Assembly: GCA_902764045.1 (NCBI GenBank)
Contig: CACWUI010000090.1
Location: forward strand, 1 to 5,176
Length of the DNA: 5,176 nt
From: an uncultured Lachnospiraceae bacterium
GTDB lineage: Bacteria > Bacillota > Clostridia > Lachnospirales > Lachnospiraceae
Reading direction: 5' to 3'
Under the pieces are notes generated by a model, which made no database searches, was not told the origin of the DNA, and saw nothing but the letters and a program-made list of their open reading frames with translations. Shown here piece after piece: positions 1 through 5,176 of the stretch. The position numbers and the translations under genes were made by a program. Numbering within the stretch: position 1 is the stretch's first letter; every line of letters starts with the position of its first letter.

Positions 1-806
1 ACACTATGAACGGCATCTTTAAATGAACGCATATCAGAAACATTCTTACTTTTAAGAAAACCTTTCCAACGTTGCTGCCTGAAGTAGTCATCAGTAAATT
101 TATCATCGAAGGAGGTTATTTCGTTCAAATCTGTATGACGGTTGTTAAATGTTTCAGTAAGAGCCTCTTTTAAAATATTACCGTCAAAATCTTCGCGTTC
201 TGAAATAGTGCATAAGTCATAGAAGTCTTTGTATCGACTGTTTAAAGTTCCAAGAGAAATAATAGCCTCTGTTTTTTCTGCTATCATAGTGTAAATGGAA
301 TAAGCATACATGACCGGCTTATCATCATTTAAAAGAGTAGGATAATCCATTTTCACACGACCCGGATAAACGACGTCACCAAAGCCAATATCTATGCAGA
401 CCGGTATACGCGTTCTATCGAGATAAGCGGTTGTAGTAATCCTAATGCCGTGATACTTCTTGAATTCAGTTATATTTATCACTTTAATATCATCGGGAAT
501 GAAGCTAATGGGATCATCTGTTTTTAGTAAAAGTATTTCACAAAAAACAGATCTCAAGGCATCCTTGTTATTTGTGATACGTTCACCGAGTAAGTCTATA
601 TCAGTGGTTGCACGGGTAAAATCATCTGTATACAGTCCATAAAGCAGAATCCCTCCCTTAAGGGTGAAATTGTCTACATACTTTGAAATGGATATACGGT
701 ATAGGATCCTTTCAAGGACATATACTGTAAATACATCCTGAACGGTTCGCCCGCTTTTTTTTGCATAATTTTTCAAACGGTCCTTGACCGAAGCTACATT
801 ACTCAT
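1..806 (-). CDS. abiEii: AbiEii nucleotidyltransferase toxin of a type IV toxin-antitoxin system (C-terminus beyond left edge)
   Basis: Translating the minus strand from the ATG at 806 gives 268 codons with no stop, running off the window. Family members are usually about 300 residues, so little is missing. Visible motifs: the N-terminal helix pattern SVKDRLKNYAKKSG (6-19), LERILYRIS (31-39), the nucleotidyltransferase entry TLKGGILLYG (48-57), and TTDIDLLG (67-74), whose two acidic residues D69 and D71 are the expected metal ligands. Further on are IDIGFGD (138-144) and YSIYTMIAEKTEAI followed by SRYKDFYDL (169-198), the conserved E/K and R-x-K-D-x-x-D blocks of AbiEii. AbiEii toxins are cytosolic nucleotidyltransferases that inhibit growth, and the system can abort phage infection. 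The start overlaps the abiEi stop as ATGA, and GAGG lies 7 bases upstream, so the pair is probably translationally coupled. The catalytic motifs look intact. Activity and substrate cannot be read from the sequence. Confidence 0.93.
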   Translation of the reverse strand, partial: MSNVASVKDRLKNYAKKSGRTVQDVFTVYVLERILYRISISKYVDNFTLKGGILLYGLYTDDFTRATTDIDLLGERITNNKDALRSVFCEILLLKTDDPISFIPDDIKVINITEFKKYHGIRITTTAYLDRTRIPVCIDIGFGDVVYPGRVKMDYPTLLNDDKPVMYAYSIYTMIAEKTEAIISLGTLNSRYKDFYDLCTISEREDFDGNILKEALTETFNNRHTDLNEITSFDDKFTDDYFRQQRWKGFLKSKNVSDMRSFKDAVHS

Positions 807-1381
807 ACAAGTACCTCAACAAACTGCCGGACAACAGTCTTTTCTCTAAGCTTTTCAGCATATGACATGAGACGATTAAGATTACGTTCCTTATGCTGCA
901 TATAATTACGAACAACATCAACAGCAGCCTCAAATCCAAGTTTGTTACGATAAAAAAGGATATCGCAAACAGTTTTTTCCATATCATATATTTTGTAAAT
1001 GTTACCTTTTTCGTTTACGGTTTCGATTCCGAGAGTGTATCTGGAACCAGAAAAAAGATAATATTTCATTACAGGCCATTCTATTGCTGTCGGAATTCTT
1101 GAACGCCTGGGGAGTGCTGCATCTACATGTGAGAGTCTCTCTGAAGAAAGACCGTAATACACGGCAGCACTCAGCAGACAGATCACACTTTTTTCGGAGC
1201 AGGCATTTGCCGCATAAAAATCGTTAGGTTCCCCCTTGTATGAAAGATTTTCATAATACCGCTTATTCACCCCGGAAAGCTTGCCGGACTTTACAAGTTT
1301 ATTAATTTTGTAATATGAATACCCGTCATCCTTCAGTTCACGGACAGATATATATTGTTGTGATTTTCTGTCTTTAAGCAT
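803..1381 (-). CDS. abiEi: AbiEi antitoxin / transcriptional autorepressor of the AbiE type IV system
   Basis: A 192-residue protein. The N-terminal part, roughly 8-45 (YISVRELKDDGYSYYKINKLV, then basic residues), fits the winged-helix DNA-binding domain of AbiEi. The C-terminal domain carries the family pattern VICLLSAAVYYGLS (66-79), HVDAALPRRSRIP (85-97), LGIETVNEKG (117-126), YDMEKTVCDILFYRNKLG (132-149) and the final helices YAEKL...FVEVLV. AbiEi antitoxins counter AbiEii without forming a protein complex (type IV) and repress their own operon. I chose the ATG at 1381 because AGAGGTG sits 5 bases upstream. An in-frame start at 1471 would add 30 residues encoded by the promoter itself. 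It is the first gene of the operon, its stop overlapping the abiEii start by 4 bases. The operon is visibly more AT-rich than the MATE and surface-protein genes, which fits acquired DNA (inference). Confidence 0.93.
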   Translation of the reverse strand: MLKDRKSQQYISVRELKDDGYSYYKINKLVKSGKLSGVNKRYYENLSYKGEPNDFYAANACSEKSVICLLSAAVYYGLSSERLSHVDAALPRRSRIPTAIEWPVMKYYLFSGSRYTLGIETVNEKGNIYKIYDMEKTVCDILFYRNKLGFEAAVDVVRNYMQHKERNLNRLMSYAEKLREKTVVRQFVEVLV

Positions 1382-1386
1382 AATAT

Positions 1387-1393
1387 CACCTCT
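1387..1393 (-). promoter_or_regulatory. Ribosome binding site of abiEi
   Basis: The minus strand reads AGAGGTG, then five bases, then the ATG at 1381. This near-consensus Shine-Dalgarno decides the start in favour of 1381 over the longer in-frame ATG at 1471. Confidence 0.8.
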
Positions 1394-1400
1394 TAAATGC

Positions 1401-1429
1401 ATTTTAATAAATGTTTGCATTTTTGTCAA
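1401..1429 (-). promoter_or_regulatory. Sigma-A type promoter of the abiE operon
   Basis: On the minus strand a perfect -35 TTGACA (1424-1429) is followed after exactly 17 bases by TAAAAT (1401-1406, 5 of 6 to TATAAT). The -10 lies about 20 bases upstream of the abiEi ATG, so the leader is very short. The strength suggests high basal output that must be held down by autorepression. Confidence 0.8.
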
Positions 1430-1450
1430 TCTGCATACATTTATAAAAAT
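1401..1450. promoter_or_regulatory. Candidate AbiEi operator: 50-bp inverted repeat over the abiE promoter
   Basis: The arms 1401-1419 and 1432-1450 are 19 bp each and complementary at 17 of 19 positions (mismatches at arm positions 6 and 15). They are separated by 12 bp. The centre contains the whole -35 box and the left arm contains the -10. The arms repeat about every 31 bp, three helical turns, so two bound copies would lie on one face of the DNA. Known AbiEi proteins repress by binding inverted repeats in their own promoter. That this dyad is the site here is inference from position and symmetry. Both arms are AT-rich, which raises chance matching somewhat. Confidence 0.65.
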
Positions 1451-1576
1451 ATCAAAGCTGGAAGATGACAAAATAAGGAGTATCCGATTGAATACCTAAA
1501 GTGAATATAATCTTACAAACTTTAAATAAAGTAACCATAATATAAGCGAAGAAAATCCAATCGCGGAAAAAGTGTA
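1451..1576. other. Intergenic stretch with no recognisable gene
   Basis: This AT-rich segment, with stops in the frames checked, lies between the abiE operator and the ATPase remnant. The only promoter-like reading is on the plus strand: TTACAA (1513-1518), 17 bases, CATAAT (1536-1541). The -10 is good but the -35 is poor. It could be a leftover promoter of the broken ATPase gene downstream. I see no RNA gene or convincing hairpin. Confidence 0.4.
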
Positions 1577-1609
1577 GTGACCATACATTTATTCCGCGGA
1601 AAAATTGTA
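1562..1609 (+). repeat. Imperfect direct repeat CGCGGAAAAA(G/T)TGTA, two copies 33 bp apart
   Basis: The copies at 1562-1576 and 1595-1609 match at 14 of 15 bases. The second sits in a perfect 10-bp palindrome, TTCCGCGGAA (1592-1601). The 33-bp offset is both 11 codons and close to three helical turns. It could be a protein-binding site, a small duplication, or a coding echo of the ATPase N-terminus. The sequence does not decide between these. Confidence 0.5.
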
Positions 1610-1612
1610 TAA
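1577..1612 (+). pseudogene. Possible N-terminal scrap of the same ATPase gene
   Basis: From the GTG at 1577 the reading is MTIHLFRGKIV followed by two stops (TAA TAA). From memory, DUF4143-type ATPases often begin with a short peptide ending in a pattern like LF(R)RKI just before the first helix, so this could be the gene's original start left beside its C-terminus after an internal deletion. It is in a different frame from the downstream fragment and has no convincing ribosome binding site. The match covers about seven residues, so this is a weak inference. Confidence 0.25.
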
Positions 1613-1862
1613 TAAATACTTTTTTTCTGAGTATTATTACTCAACGGATAAAGCAGCTTATGAGGTGGATCTTTTGATCCAGTCAGGAAGGAATGTGATT
1701 CCCATAGTGATAAAGGCCGAGGAGAACACTAGAGCAAAAAGCCTTAAATATTATTATGATAAATTTGAGCCGCCATATGTGCTCAGGTCATCTACGCTAA
1801 ATTTTGTGGATCAGGGGTGGCTGGTGAATTATCCTTTGTGGGCGGTAGAGAAGATGAATTAA
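1581..1862 (+). pseudogene. C-terminal remnant of a DUF4143-type AAA ATPase
   Basis: The frame is open from 1581 (after a TGA at 1578) to TAA at 1860-1862; the first possible start is a TTG at 1605, giving 85 residues. The sequence follows the C-terminal DUF4143 pattern: YYYSTDKAAYEVDLLIQSG, then VIPIVIKAEENTRAKSL, a Y-rich helix, PPYVLRSST and a terminal LVNYPLWAV. The full family is about 400 residues or more with an N-terminal P-loop ATPase, and none of that domain is present. The usual I-E-V-K of the PD-(D/E)XK-like fold reads I-V-I-K here, so the acidic residue is lost, as expected for decay. There is no ATG and no good ribosome binding site, so expression is unlikely. The cellular role of intact relatives is poorly known. 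It ends 4 bases from the converging MATE gene. Confidence 0.75.
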
Positions 1863-1866
1863 GAAT

Positions 1867-3195
1867 TCAGTACTTATACCGCTTTCTGAATATGATAAAG
1901 CAGATCACCGAAAGTATAAGCGCCGCCCCCTCTGCGCATATCACCGATGCCCAGATACCGTCCAGACCGAAAAAGGAAGGAAGGACAAGTACACTTATCA
2001 CTTCAAATCCAAGAGTCCTTGCAAAAGAAAGAAGAGCAGATATGGGACCATTGTTCAAAGCGGTAAAAAATGAGGAAGCGAACATATTAAAGCCCATGAA
2101 AAGAAAGGCTATGGAATAGATCCTGAAGGCGTGAACCGTCATGTTCATAAGATCTGCGTCATACCCCACAAAAATACCTGAGATAAGACCGGAGCCTAAC
2201 TCGGAGAATGCCGTAATTATAATGGCAAATATCCCTGTGAGTATGAGGCTCTTTTTAAACAGCCCTTTAAGCTCAGTCGTATTTTCGGAACCGTAGTTAT
2301 AAGAAATAACAGGCGCTGCCCCCAGAGAATATCCCATAAAAAGACCGGCAGCAACGGTGAAATAATACATGATAACACCATATGCGGCAACACCCGGCTC
2401 ACCTACATATTTCATGAGCTGTACGTTATAGAGCATATCCACTACAGATGCGGCTATGTACGTCATCAGCTCGGAAGAACCGTTTGTACAGGCTTTCAGA
2501 ATGGCTTTGCCGTGAAAATGTGTTTTTCCCATACGAAGAAGACTCTTATTTTTTGTAAAAAAGTAAATAAGAGGCAGAACACCACCGATAAATTCGCTAA
2601 TGACAGTAGCCGTAGCTGCGCCGGTGACGCCCATGGAAAGCCGGCCGACTAAAAGCCAGTCAAGAAAAATATTGGCTCCCCCCGACATTAACGTTATCAC
2701 AAGTCCCAAATGAGGTTTTTCGGCTGTTACCAGAAAGCTTTGAAAAACATTCTGGAGCATAAAGGGTATAAGAGATATAAGACTTATCCTTGCGTAGTGT
2801 ACGCAAATGGGAAGCATCTCGGGAGTCGCTACCAGCGCCCCTGCGATATCAGCAATAAAAATATAACCTATAATGTCCAGTACGGCACCGCATCCTATGA
2901 CAAAATAGATCAAAAGGGAAAATATCTCATTTGCCTGTTTGCTCTTTCCCTGTCCCAGTGTCATGGAAACCAGGGCGCTTCCGCCGGTTCCGATCATAAA
3001 ACCCACAGAAGAAAGTATCATAAGTACAGGCATGATCAGATTTACAGCTGCAAATGCAGTGGCCCCCACATAGTTGGACACAAAAAAACCGTCTACGATG
3101 ACATAAACAGATGAAAATATCATCATAGCTATGGATGGAAGCGTAAAGCGCAGCAGGCGCTTAAATGTAAAATGATCTGAAAGCTGTATCTTCAT
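1867..3195 (-). CDS. MATE-family multidrug/metabolite efflux transporter
   Basis: A 442-residue integral membrane protein, close to the usual MATE length of about 450, with about twelve hydrophobic segments in two six-helix halves (roughly 12-36, 45-78, 91-115, 130-155, 162-182, 189-213, then 240-262, 268-296, 314-338, 352-380, 385-408, 412-436). Family signatures: TLPSIAMMIFSSVYVIVDGFFV in helix 1 with D35, GTGGSALVSMTLGQGK (69-84), GANIFLDWLLVG (173-184), GVTGAATATVISE (189-201), PVISYNYGSEN (295-305) and FFTALNNG (376-383). MATE proteins export cationic drugs or metabolites using a Na+ or H+ gradient. The substrate cannot be inferred here. The ATG at 3195 has AGAGG 5 bases upstream. The gene appears monocistronic: it is divergent from the surface-protein gene and converges on the ATPase remnant, with no obvious terminator in the 4-base gap. 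It looks intact. Confidence 0.93.
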   Translation of the reverse strand: MKIQLSDHFTFKRLLRFTLPSIAMMIFSSVYVIVDGFFVSNYVGATAFAAVNLIMPVLMILSSVGFMIGTGGSALVSMTLGQGKSKQANEIFSLLIYFVIGCGAVLDIIGYIFIADIAGALVATPEMLPICVHYARISLISLIPFMLQNVFQSFLVTAEKPHLGLVITLMSGGANIFLDWLLVGRLSMGVTGAATATVISEFIGGVLPLIYFFTKNKSLLRMGKTHFHGKAILKACTNGSSELMTYIAASVVDMLYNVQLMKYVGEPGVAAYGVIMYYFTVAAGLFMGYSLGAAPVISYNYGSENTTELKGLFKKSLILTGIFAIIITAFSELGSGLISGIFVGYDADLMNMTVHAFRIYSIAFLFMGFNMFASSFFTALNNGPISALLSFARTLGFEVISVLVLPSFFGLDGIWASVICAEGAALILSVICFIIFRKRYKY

Positions 3196-3221
3196 AAAAA
3201 CCTCTCGTAAAACTCTCTTTG

Positions 3222-3227
3222 ATTGTA
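3222..3227 (-). promoter_or_regulatory. Candidate -10 box of the MATE gene
   Basis: The minus strand reads TACAAT, 5 of 6 to the sigma-A -10, about 27 bases upstream of the ATG at 3195. The -35 position holds only a weak TTTATT at 17-bp spacing, so an activator or another promoter is possible. Confidence 0.35.
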
Positions 3228-3250
3228 CCCAAAAAAACGTTGGAAATAAA

Positions 3251-3278
3251 GTGGGGGACCGGGGACGGTTTCGCCCCG
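3251..3278. repeat. GC-rich REP-like hairpin element between divergent genes
   Basis: A block starting GTGGGGGACCGGGGACGG stands out in an AT-rich intergenic region and contains GGGGAC twice in tandem. From 3260 to 3278 it can fold as CGGGG-(A)-CG, loop GTTT, CG-CCCCG: seven pairs with one bulged A. There is no T-run on either side, so it is not an intrinsic terminator. 'GGGGGACCGGGGACGGTT' style blocks are, from memory, a recurrent interspersed motif in Firmicutes genomes, resembling REP elements mobilised by Y1 transposases. No such transposase is in the window. Confidence 0.5.
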
Positions 3279-3286
3279 TACAACAG

Positions 3287-3315
3287 TTGATTTATGCCGA
3301 AGATTGGCGGATAAT
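3287..3315 (+). promoter_or_regulatory. Candidate promoter of the secreted repeat protein
   Basis: TTGATT (3287-3292), a 17-base spacer and GATAAT (3310-3315) form a 4/6 and 5/6 sigma-A match. It would give a leader of roughly 80 bases before the ATG at 3400. A TTGACG at 3350-3355 lies closer, but it has no acceptable -10 at the right distance. Confidence 0.35.
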
Positions 3316-3399
3316 GAATCTTATAGATAACAAAATAATACCGGAGTAATTGACGGACAGAAACGTTTGTTTAAAAGGTTTTTTAATCGGTGGAGTGAT

Positions 3400-5176
3400 A
3401 TGAAAAAACAAAAAATCAGAAAAAACATAATATTTAAACTGCTCTTAATAGTGATCATACCGGTCATTTTAGCGTCTGCAGTACCAAACACTGCAAACGC
3501 AAAAACAAGAGATATACCGCTGTATTATGAAGCCAACGGTGGCGGGGGCGAGGCAAAAACTGTGACCGTTCCTACGAAAAAGCGCTATACATTCCCGACT
3601 GTCGAAGAAATAGGATATACAGCACCGGAAGGCAAGGAATTTGATAAATGGTATGTCACTATGTGGGGAGTTGTTCCCATGTCCGAGCCCGGCGATACGG
3701 AGCACACGGATGGTAAATATGCCCCGGGAGATACGCTTCTGATTCCGAATACTATCAATGACCTGACCATCCGGGCAACCTGGAAGGATAAATATTACAC
3801 GGTTAATTTTGTAATGAACGGTGCAAATGATCAGGAGCCAACCCAGACCATAAAGCACGGAGATAAGGTTAACAAGCCTTATTCAACTTCGCATAAGAAA
3901 GGTTGTGTATTTGTAAACTGGTATACGGATCCTTCTCTTGAGGATGAATACATATTTGATTTTGACAACCAGGCTCCCGTAACATCCGATCTGACGCTGT
4001 ATGCCGGGTGGGGTGACTATGTGGCTGCGTTTTCCTATGATCCTGCAAAAAAGAAATGGGGCACCGATGTCGGATCTGTTAAGGTAGGAAACAAATACTG
4101 GGACCACGGCTCATCAGAACTGTATATTTTCGGCAGACAGACCGGTATTTCCGCTAAAGTGAATAAGCCCTGGTATAAATTTACCGGATGGTCCACACCT
4201 AAAAATGCCATAACACCCACAGGGATAATCGTAAATACTGATTCGGAATGGAATTTTGAAGTTGAAGAAGGCAAGAATCAGTTTTACTTTGCTATGTTTG
4301 AGAAGACTAAACTGTCATTCGACACCCGCGTCGGAAATGAGATCGCACCGGTAACGGCGGATGATGAGGGTAAAGTCGCAAGGCCCAAGGACCCCAGGGA
4401 TCCGGATTTCACCTCCAACTTTGAAAACTGGTATACAGATACGGATTTCACGGAAGTTTATGATTTCAGCAAACCGATGAGCGGTGATACGACCATTTAT
4501 GCCCGCTGGAATGTGAGCGTACATTTAGGCATTTATGATAAGTCAAAAAACAGTGAGTATTCCGGGGGCAAGGTAAAATATAAAAAAAGCCGCAAATATT
4601 ATTCTGTAATGCAGACCGAGCTTAGAAGAGAAGCGGACAAAGAAACGATTTATGCGCAGCCAAATGAAGGTTATGATTTTATCGGCTGGGCTAAGGACAG
4701 CCCCACAGGCGAGATAGTAAGCACGGATACGGAATATGAATTCACGGTGGAGAGGGGTTCAACCTACTACGCTGTATTTGATAAGCACGAAGAGAAAAAA
4801 TCATACACTTATAAATCGGAAAATGAAACAAAGACAGTTCCTGAATATACGGTTTTAAACGGTGATAGCACTGAATTAAACGACGGCTGGTATGTGGTTG
4901 CTGAAAATGTTACAGCAGATCAAAGATTACAGGTTACCGGAACCGATGTGCATCTTCTCATTCCCGACGGCGTAACATTTAACGCTCCTTACGGAATAAC
5001 CGTGCCCGACGATTCCTCATTTAATATCTGGGCCCAGAGCAGCGGGGAAACTGCCGGATCCCTGATCATTGATAATGTGCCGGAGCATTTTGCAGGCATC
5101 GGCGGTGAAGATGGAAGCGGCGGTTCGATCACTATAAATGGTGGCCGGATTTCGGTAAAGGGCGTTAAAGGAGGCG
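3400..5176 (+). CDS. Large secreted/surface protein with Flg_new/InlB-type repeats and a beta-solenoid region (3' end beyond right edge)
   Basis: Translation gives 592 codons with no stop. It starts at the ATG at 3400, preceded by GGTGGAG with only 4 bases of spacing. Residues 1-34 are a signal peptide: basic KKQKIRKN, hydrophobic core FKLLLIVIIPVILA, and an ANA signal-peptidase site before K35. Five beta-repeat units follow at about 39-128, 133-204, 206-300, 303-370 and 372-460. Units 2 and 4 share NWYTD and end YA-x-W (Flg_new, InlB B-repeat type). Units 3 and 5 share F-x-GW, IV-x-TD and end in F (divergent InlB-repeat type). After a Lys/Glu/Thr linker, from about 483, comes a DGWYVV...IPDGVTF...FNIWAQSSG pattern and then AGIGG...GGSITINGG, typical of Firmicutes surface proteins with glycine-rich parallel-beta repeats. 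Such proteins usually end in an LPXTG or other wall anchor, which would lie outside the window. The likely role is adhesion or envelope interaction; the ligand is unknown. There is no catalytic motif and a single cysteine (C169). Confidence 0.88.
   Translation, partial: MKKQKIRKNIIFKLLLIVIIPVILASAVPNTANAKTRDIPLYYEANGGGGEAKTVTVPTKKRYTFPTVEEIGYTAPEGKEFDKWYVTMWGVVPMSEPGDTEHTDGKYAPGDTLLIPNTINDLTIRATWKDKYYTVNFVMNGANDQEPTQTIKHGDKVNKPYSTSHKKGCVFVNWYTDPSLEDEYIFDFDNQAPVTSDLTLYAGWGDYVAAFSYDPAKKKWGTDVGSVKVGNKYWDHGSSELYIFGRQTGISAKVNKPWYKFTGWSTPKNAITPTGIIVNTDSEWNFEVEEGKNQFYFAMFEKTKLSFDTRVGNEIAPVTADDEGKVARPKDPRDPDFTSNFENWYTDTDFTEVYDFSKPMSGDTTIYARWNVSVHLGIYDKSKNSEYSGGKVKYKKSRKYYSVMQTELRREADKETIYAQPNEGYDFIGWAKDSPTGEIVSTDTEYEFTVERGSTYYAVFDKHEEKKSYTYKSENETKTVPEYTVLNGDSTELNDGWYVVAENVTADQRLQVTGTDVHLLIPDGVTFNAPYGITVPDDSSFNIWAQSSGETAGSLIIDNVPEHFAGIGGEDGSGGSITINGGRISVKGVKGG
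3514..4779 (+). repeat. Five beta-repeat units in the secreted protein, the last four alternating A-B-A-B
   Basis: Unit 1 is 3514-3783 (divergent, ends ATW). Unit 2 is 3796-4011 (type A, ends YAGW). Unit 3 is 4015-4299 (type B, ends FAMF). Unit 4 is 4306-4509 (type A, ends YARW). Unit 5 is 4513-4779 (type B, ends YAVF). The A units share (V/E)NWYTD and a D-x-T-x-YA-x-W ending. The B units share F-x-GW, IV-x-TD-x-E, F-x-VE-x-G and a final F(E/D)K. The repeats are diverged at DNA level, so they are old rather than recently expanded. Confidence 0.7.
4846..5176 (+). other. Start of a glycine-rich beta-solenoid domain in the secreted protein
   Basis: Residues 483-592 begin YTVLNGDSTELNDGWYVV, continue through a hydrophobic strand ending LLIPDGVTFNAPYGITV and reach AGIGG-x-DGSGG-SITINGG. 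In relatives this opening is followed by many GAGIGG/ITINGG turns forming a parallel beta structure. Only the first turn is visible, and the window ends within it, so the size of the domain is unknown. Confidence 0.6.

Noticed and set aside
460..1102. Short open frames on the plus strand (460-642, 893-1102) and 799-987 on the minus strand
   Set aside because: All overlap the AbiEi/AbiEii coding sequences in other frames and lack ribosome binding sites or family features.
1382..1471. 30-residue N-terminal extension of AbiEi from the in-frame ATG at 1471
   Set aside because: It would translate the promoter and operator and has no Shine-Dalgarno. The ATG at 1381 has AGAGGTG at ideal spacing and matches the normal AbiEi N-terminus.
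1628..1643. Perfect inverted repeat TGAGTA-TTAT-TACTCA next to a T-run, terminator-like
   Set aside because: The T-run precedes the hairpin on the plus strand and reads as A's after it on the minus strand, so it cannot be an intrinsic terminator. It lies within the ATPase remnant coding SEYYYS.
2710..3114. 134-residue open frame on the plus strand inside the MATE gene
   Set aside because: It is antisense to a well-supported MATE coding sequence, and its translation is a low-complexity Lys/Tyr/His-rich shadow with no family pattern.
3400..3430. Runs of A at the start of the surface-protein gene as a phase-variation tract
   Set aside because: The longest runs are six A's and are interrupted, which is ordinary for lysine codons of a signal peptide and too short to argue for slippage control.
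3469..4524. Several minus-strand open frames inside the surface-protein gene
   Set aside because: They are antisense shadows of a continuous plus-strand frame with a signal peptide and recognisable repeats.
1..5176. CRISPR array, tRNA or rRNA gene, insertion-sequence ends, attachment site
   Set aside because: No regularly spaced repeats, tRNA-like T-loop/anticodon pattern, rRNA blocks, transposase or terminal inverted repeats were found on reading both strands.

Overview
The window looks like a piece of a low- to mid-GC Firmicutes chromosome, most likely a gut or rumen Lachnospiraceae-type Clostridium relative. This is an inference from three things: the strong Gram-positive ribosome binding sites, the Clostridia-like MATE exporter, and a large secreted protein that combines Flg_new/InlB-type repeats with an 'AGIGG ... 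ITINGG' solenoid. No species can be named from the sequence alone.

Left third (1-1450, minus strand): a type IV toxin-antitoxin operon, AbiEi (antitoxin and repressor) followed by AbiEii (nucleotidyltransferase toxin). The two genes overlap by 4 bases (ATGA), and the toxin gene runs off the left edge. Upstream is a near-consensus sigma-A promoter (TTGACA-N17-TAAAAT) inside a 50-bp inverted repeat: 19-bp arms matching at 17 positions around a 12-bp centre that holds the -35 box. This is the natural candidate for the AbiEi autoregulatory operator.

Middle (1451-1866): a degenerate stretch with the C-terminal ~85 residues of a DUF4143-type AAA ATPase, lacking its ATPase domain and one key nuclease-fold residue. 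Just upstream is a short sequence that may be a scrap of the same gene's N-terminus. It ends 4 bases from the stop of the next, converging gene.

Right half (1867-5176): a complete MATE-family cation-coupled exporter (minus strand) and, divergent from it, the start of a large secreted protein (plus strand) that runs off the right edge. The 204-bp gap between them holds candidate promoters for both genes and a GC-rich REP-like hairpin. In the secreted protein two kinds of beta repeat alternate (A-B-A-B) after a signal peptide and a first divergent unit, and the solenoid region then begins.

The genes do not form one pathway. The window reads as a defence/addiction module and a broken accessory ATPase beside a transporter and a cell-envelope protein, as in a variable chromosomal region. 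I see no clearly new system. The best leads are the AbiE operator dyad and the alternating repeat architecture.
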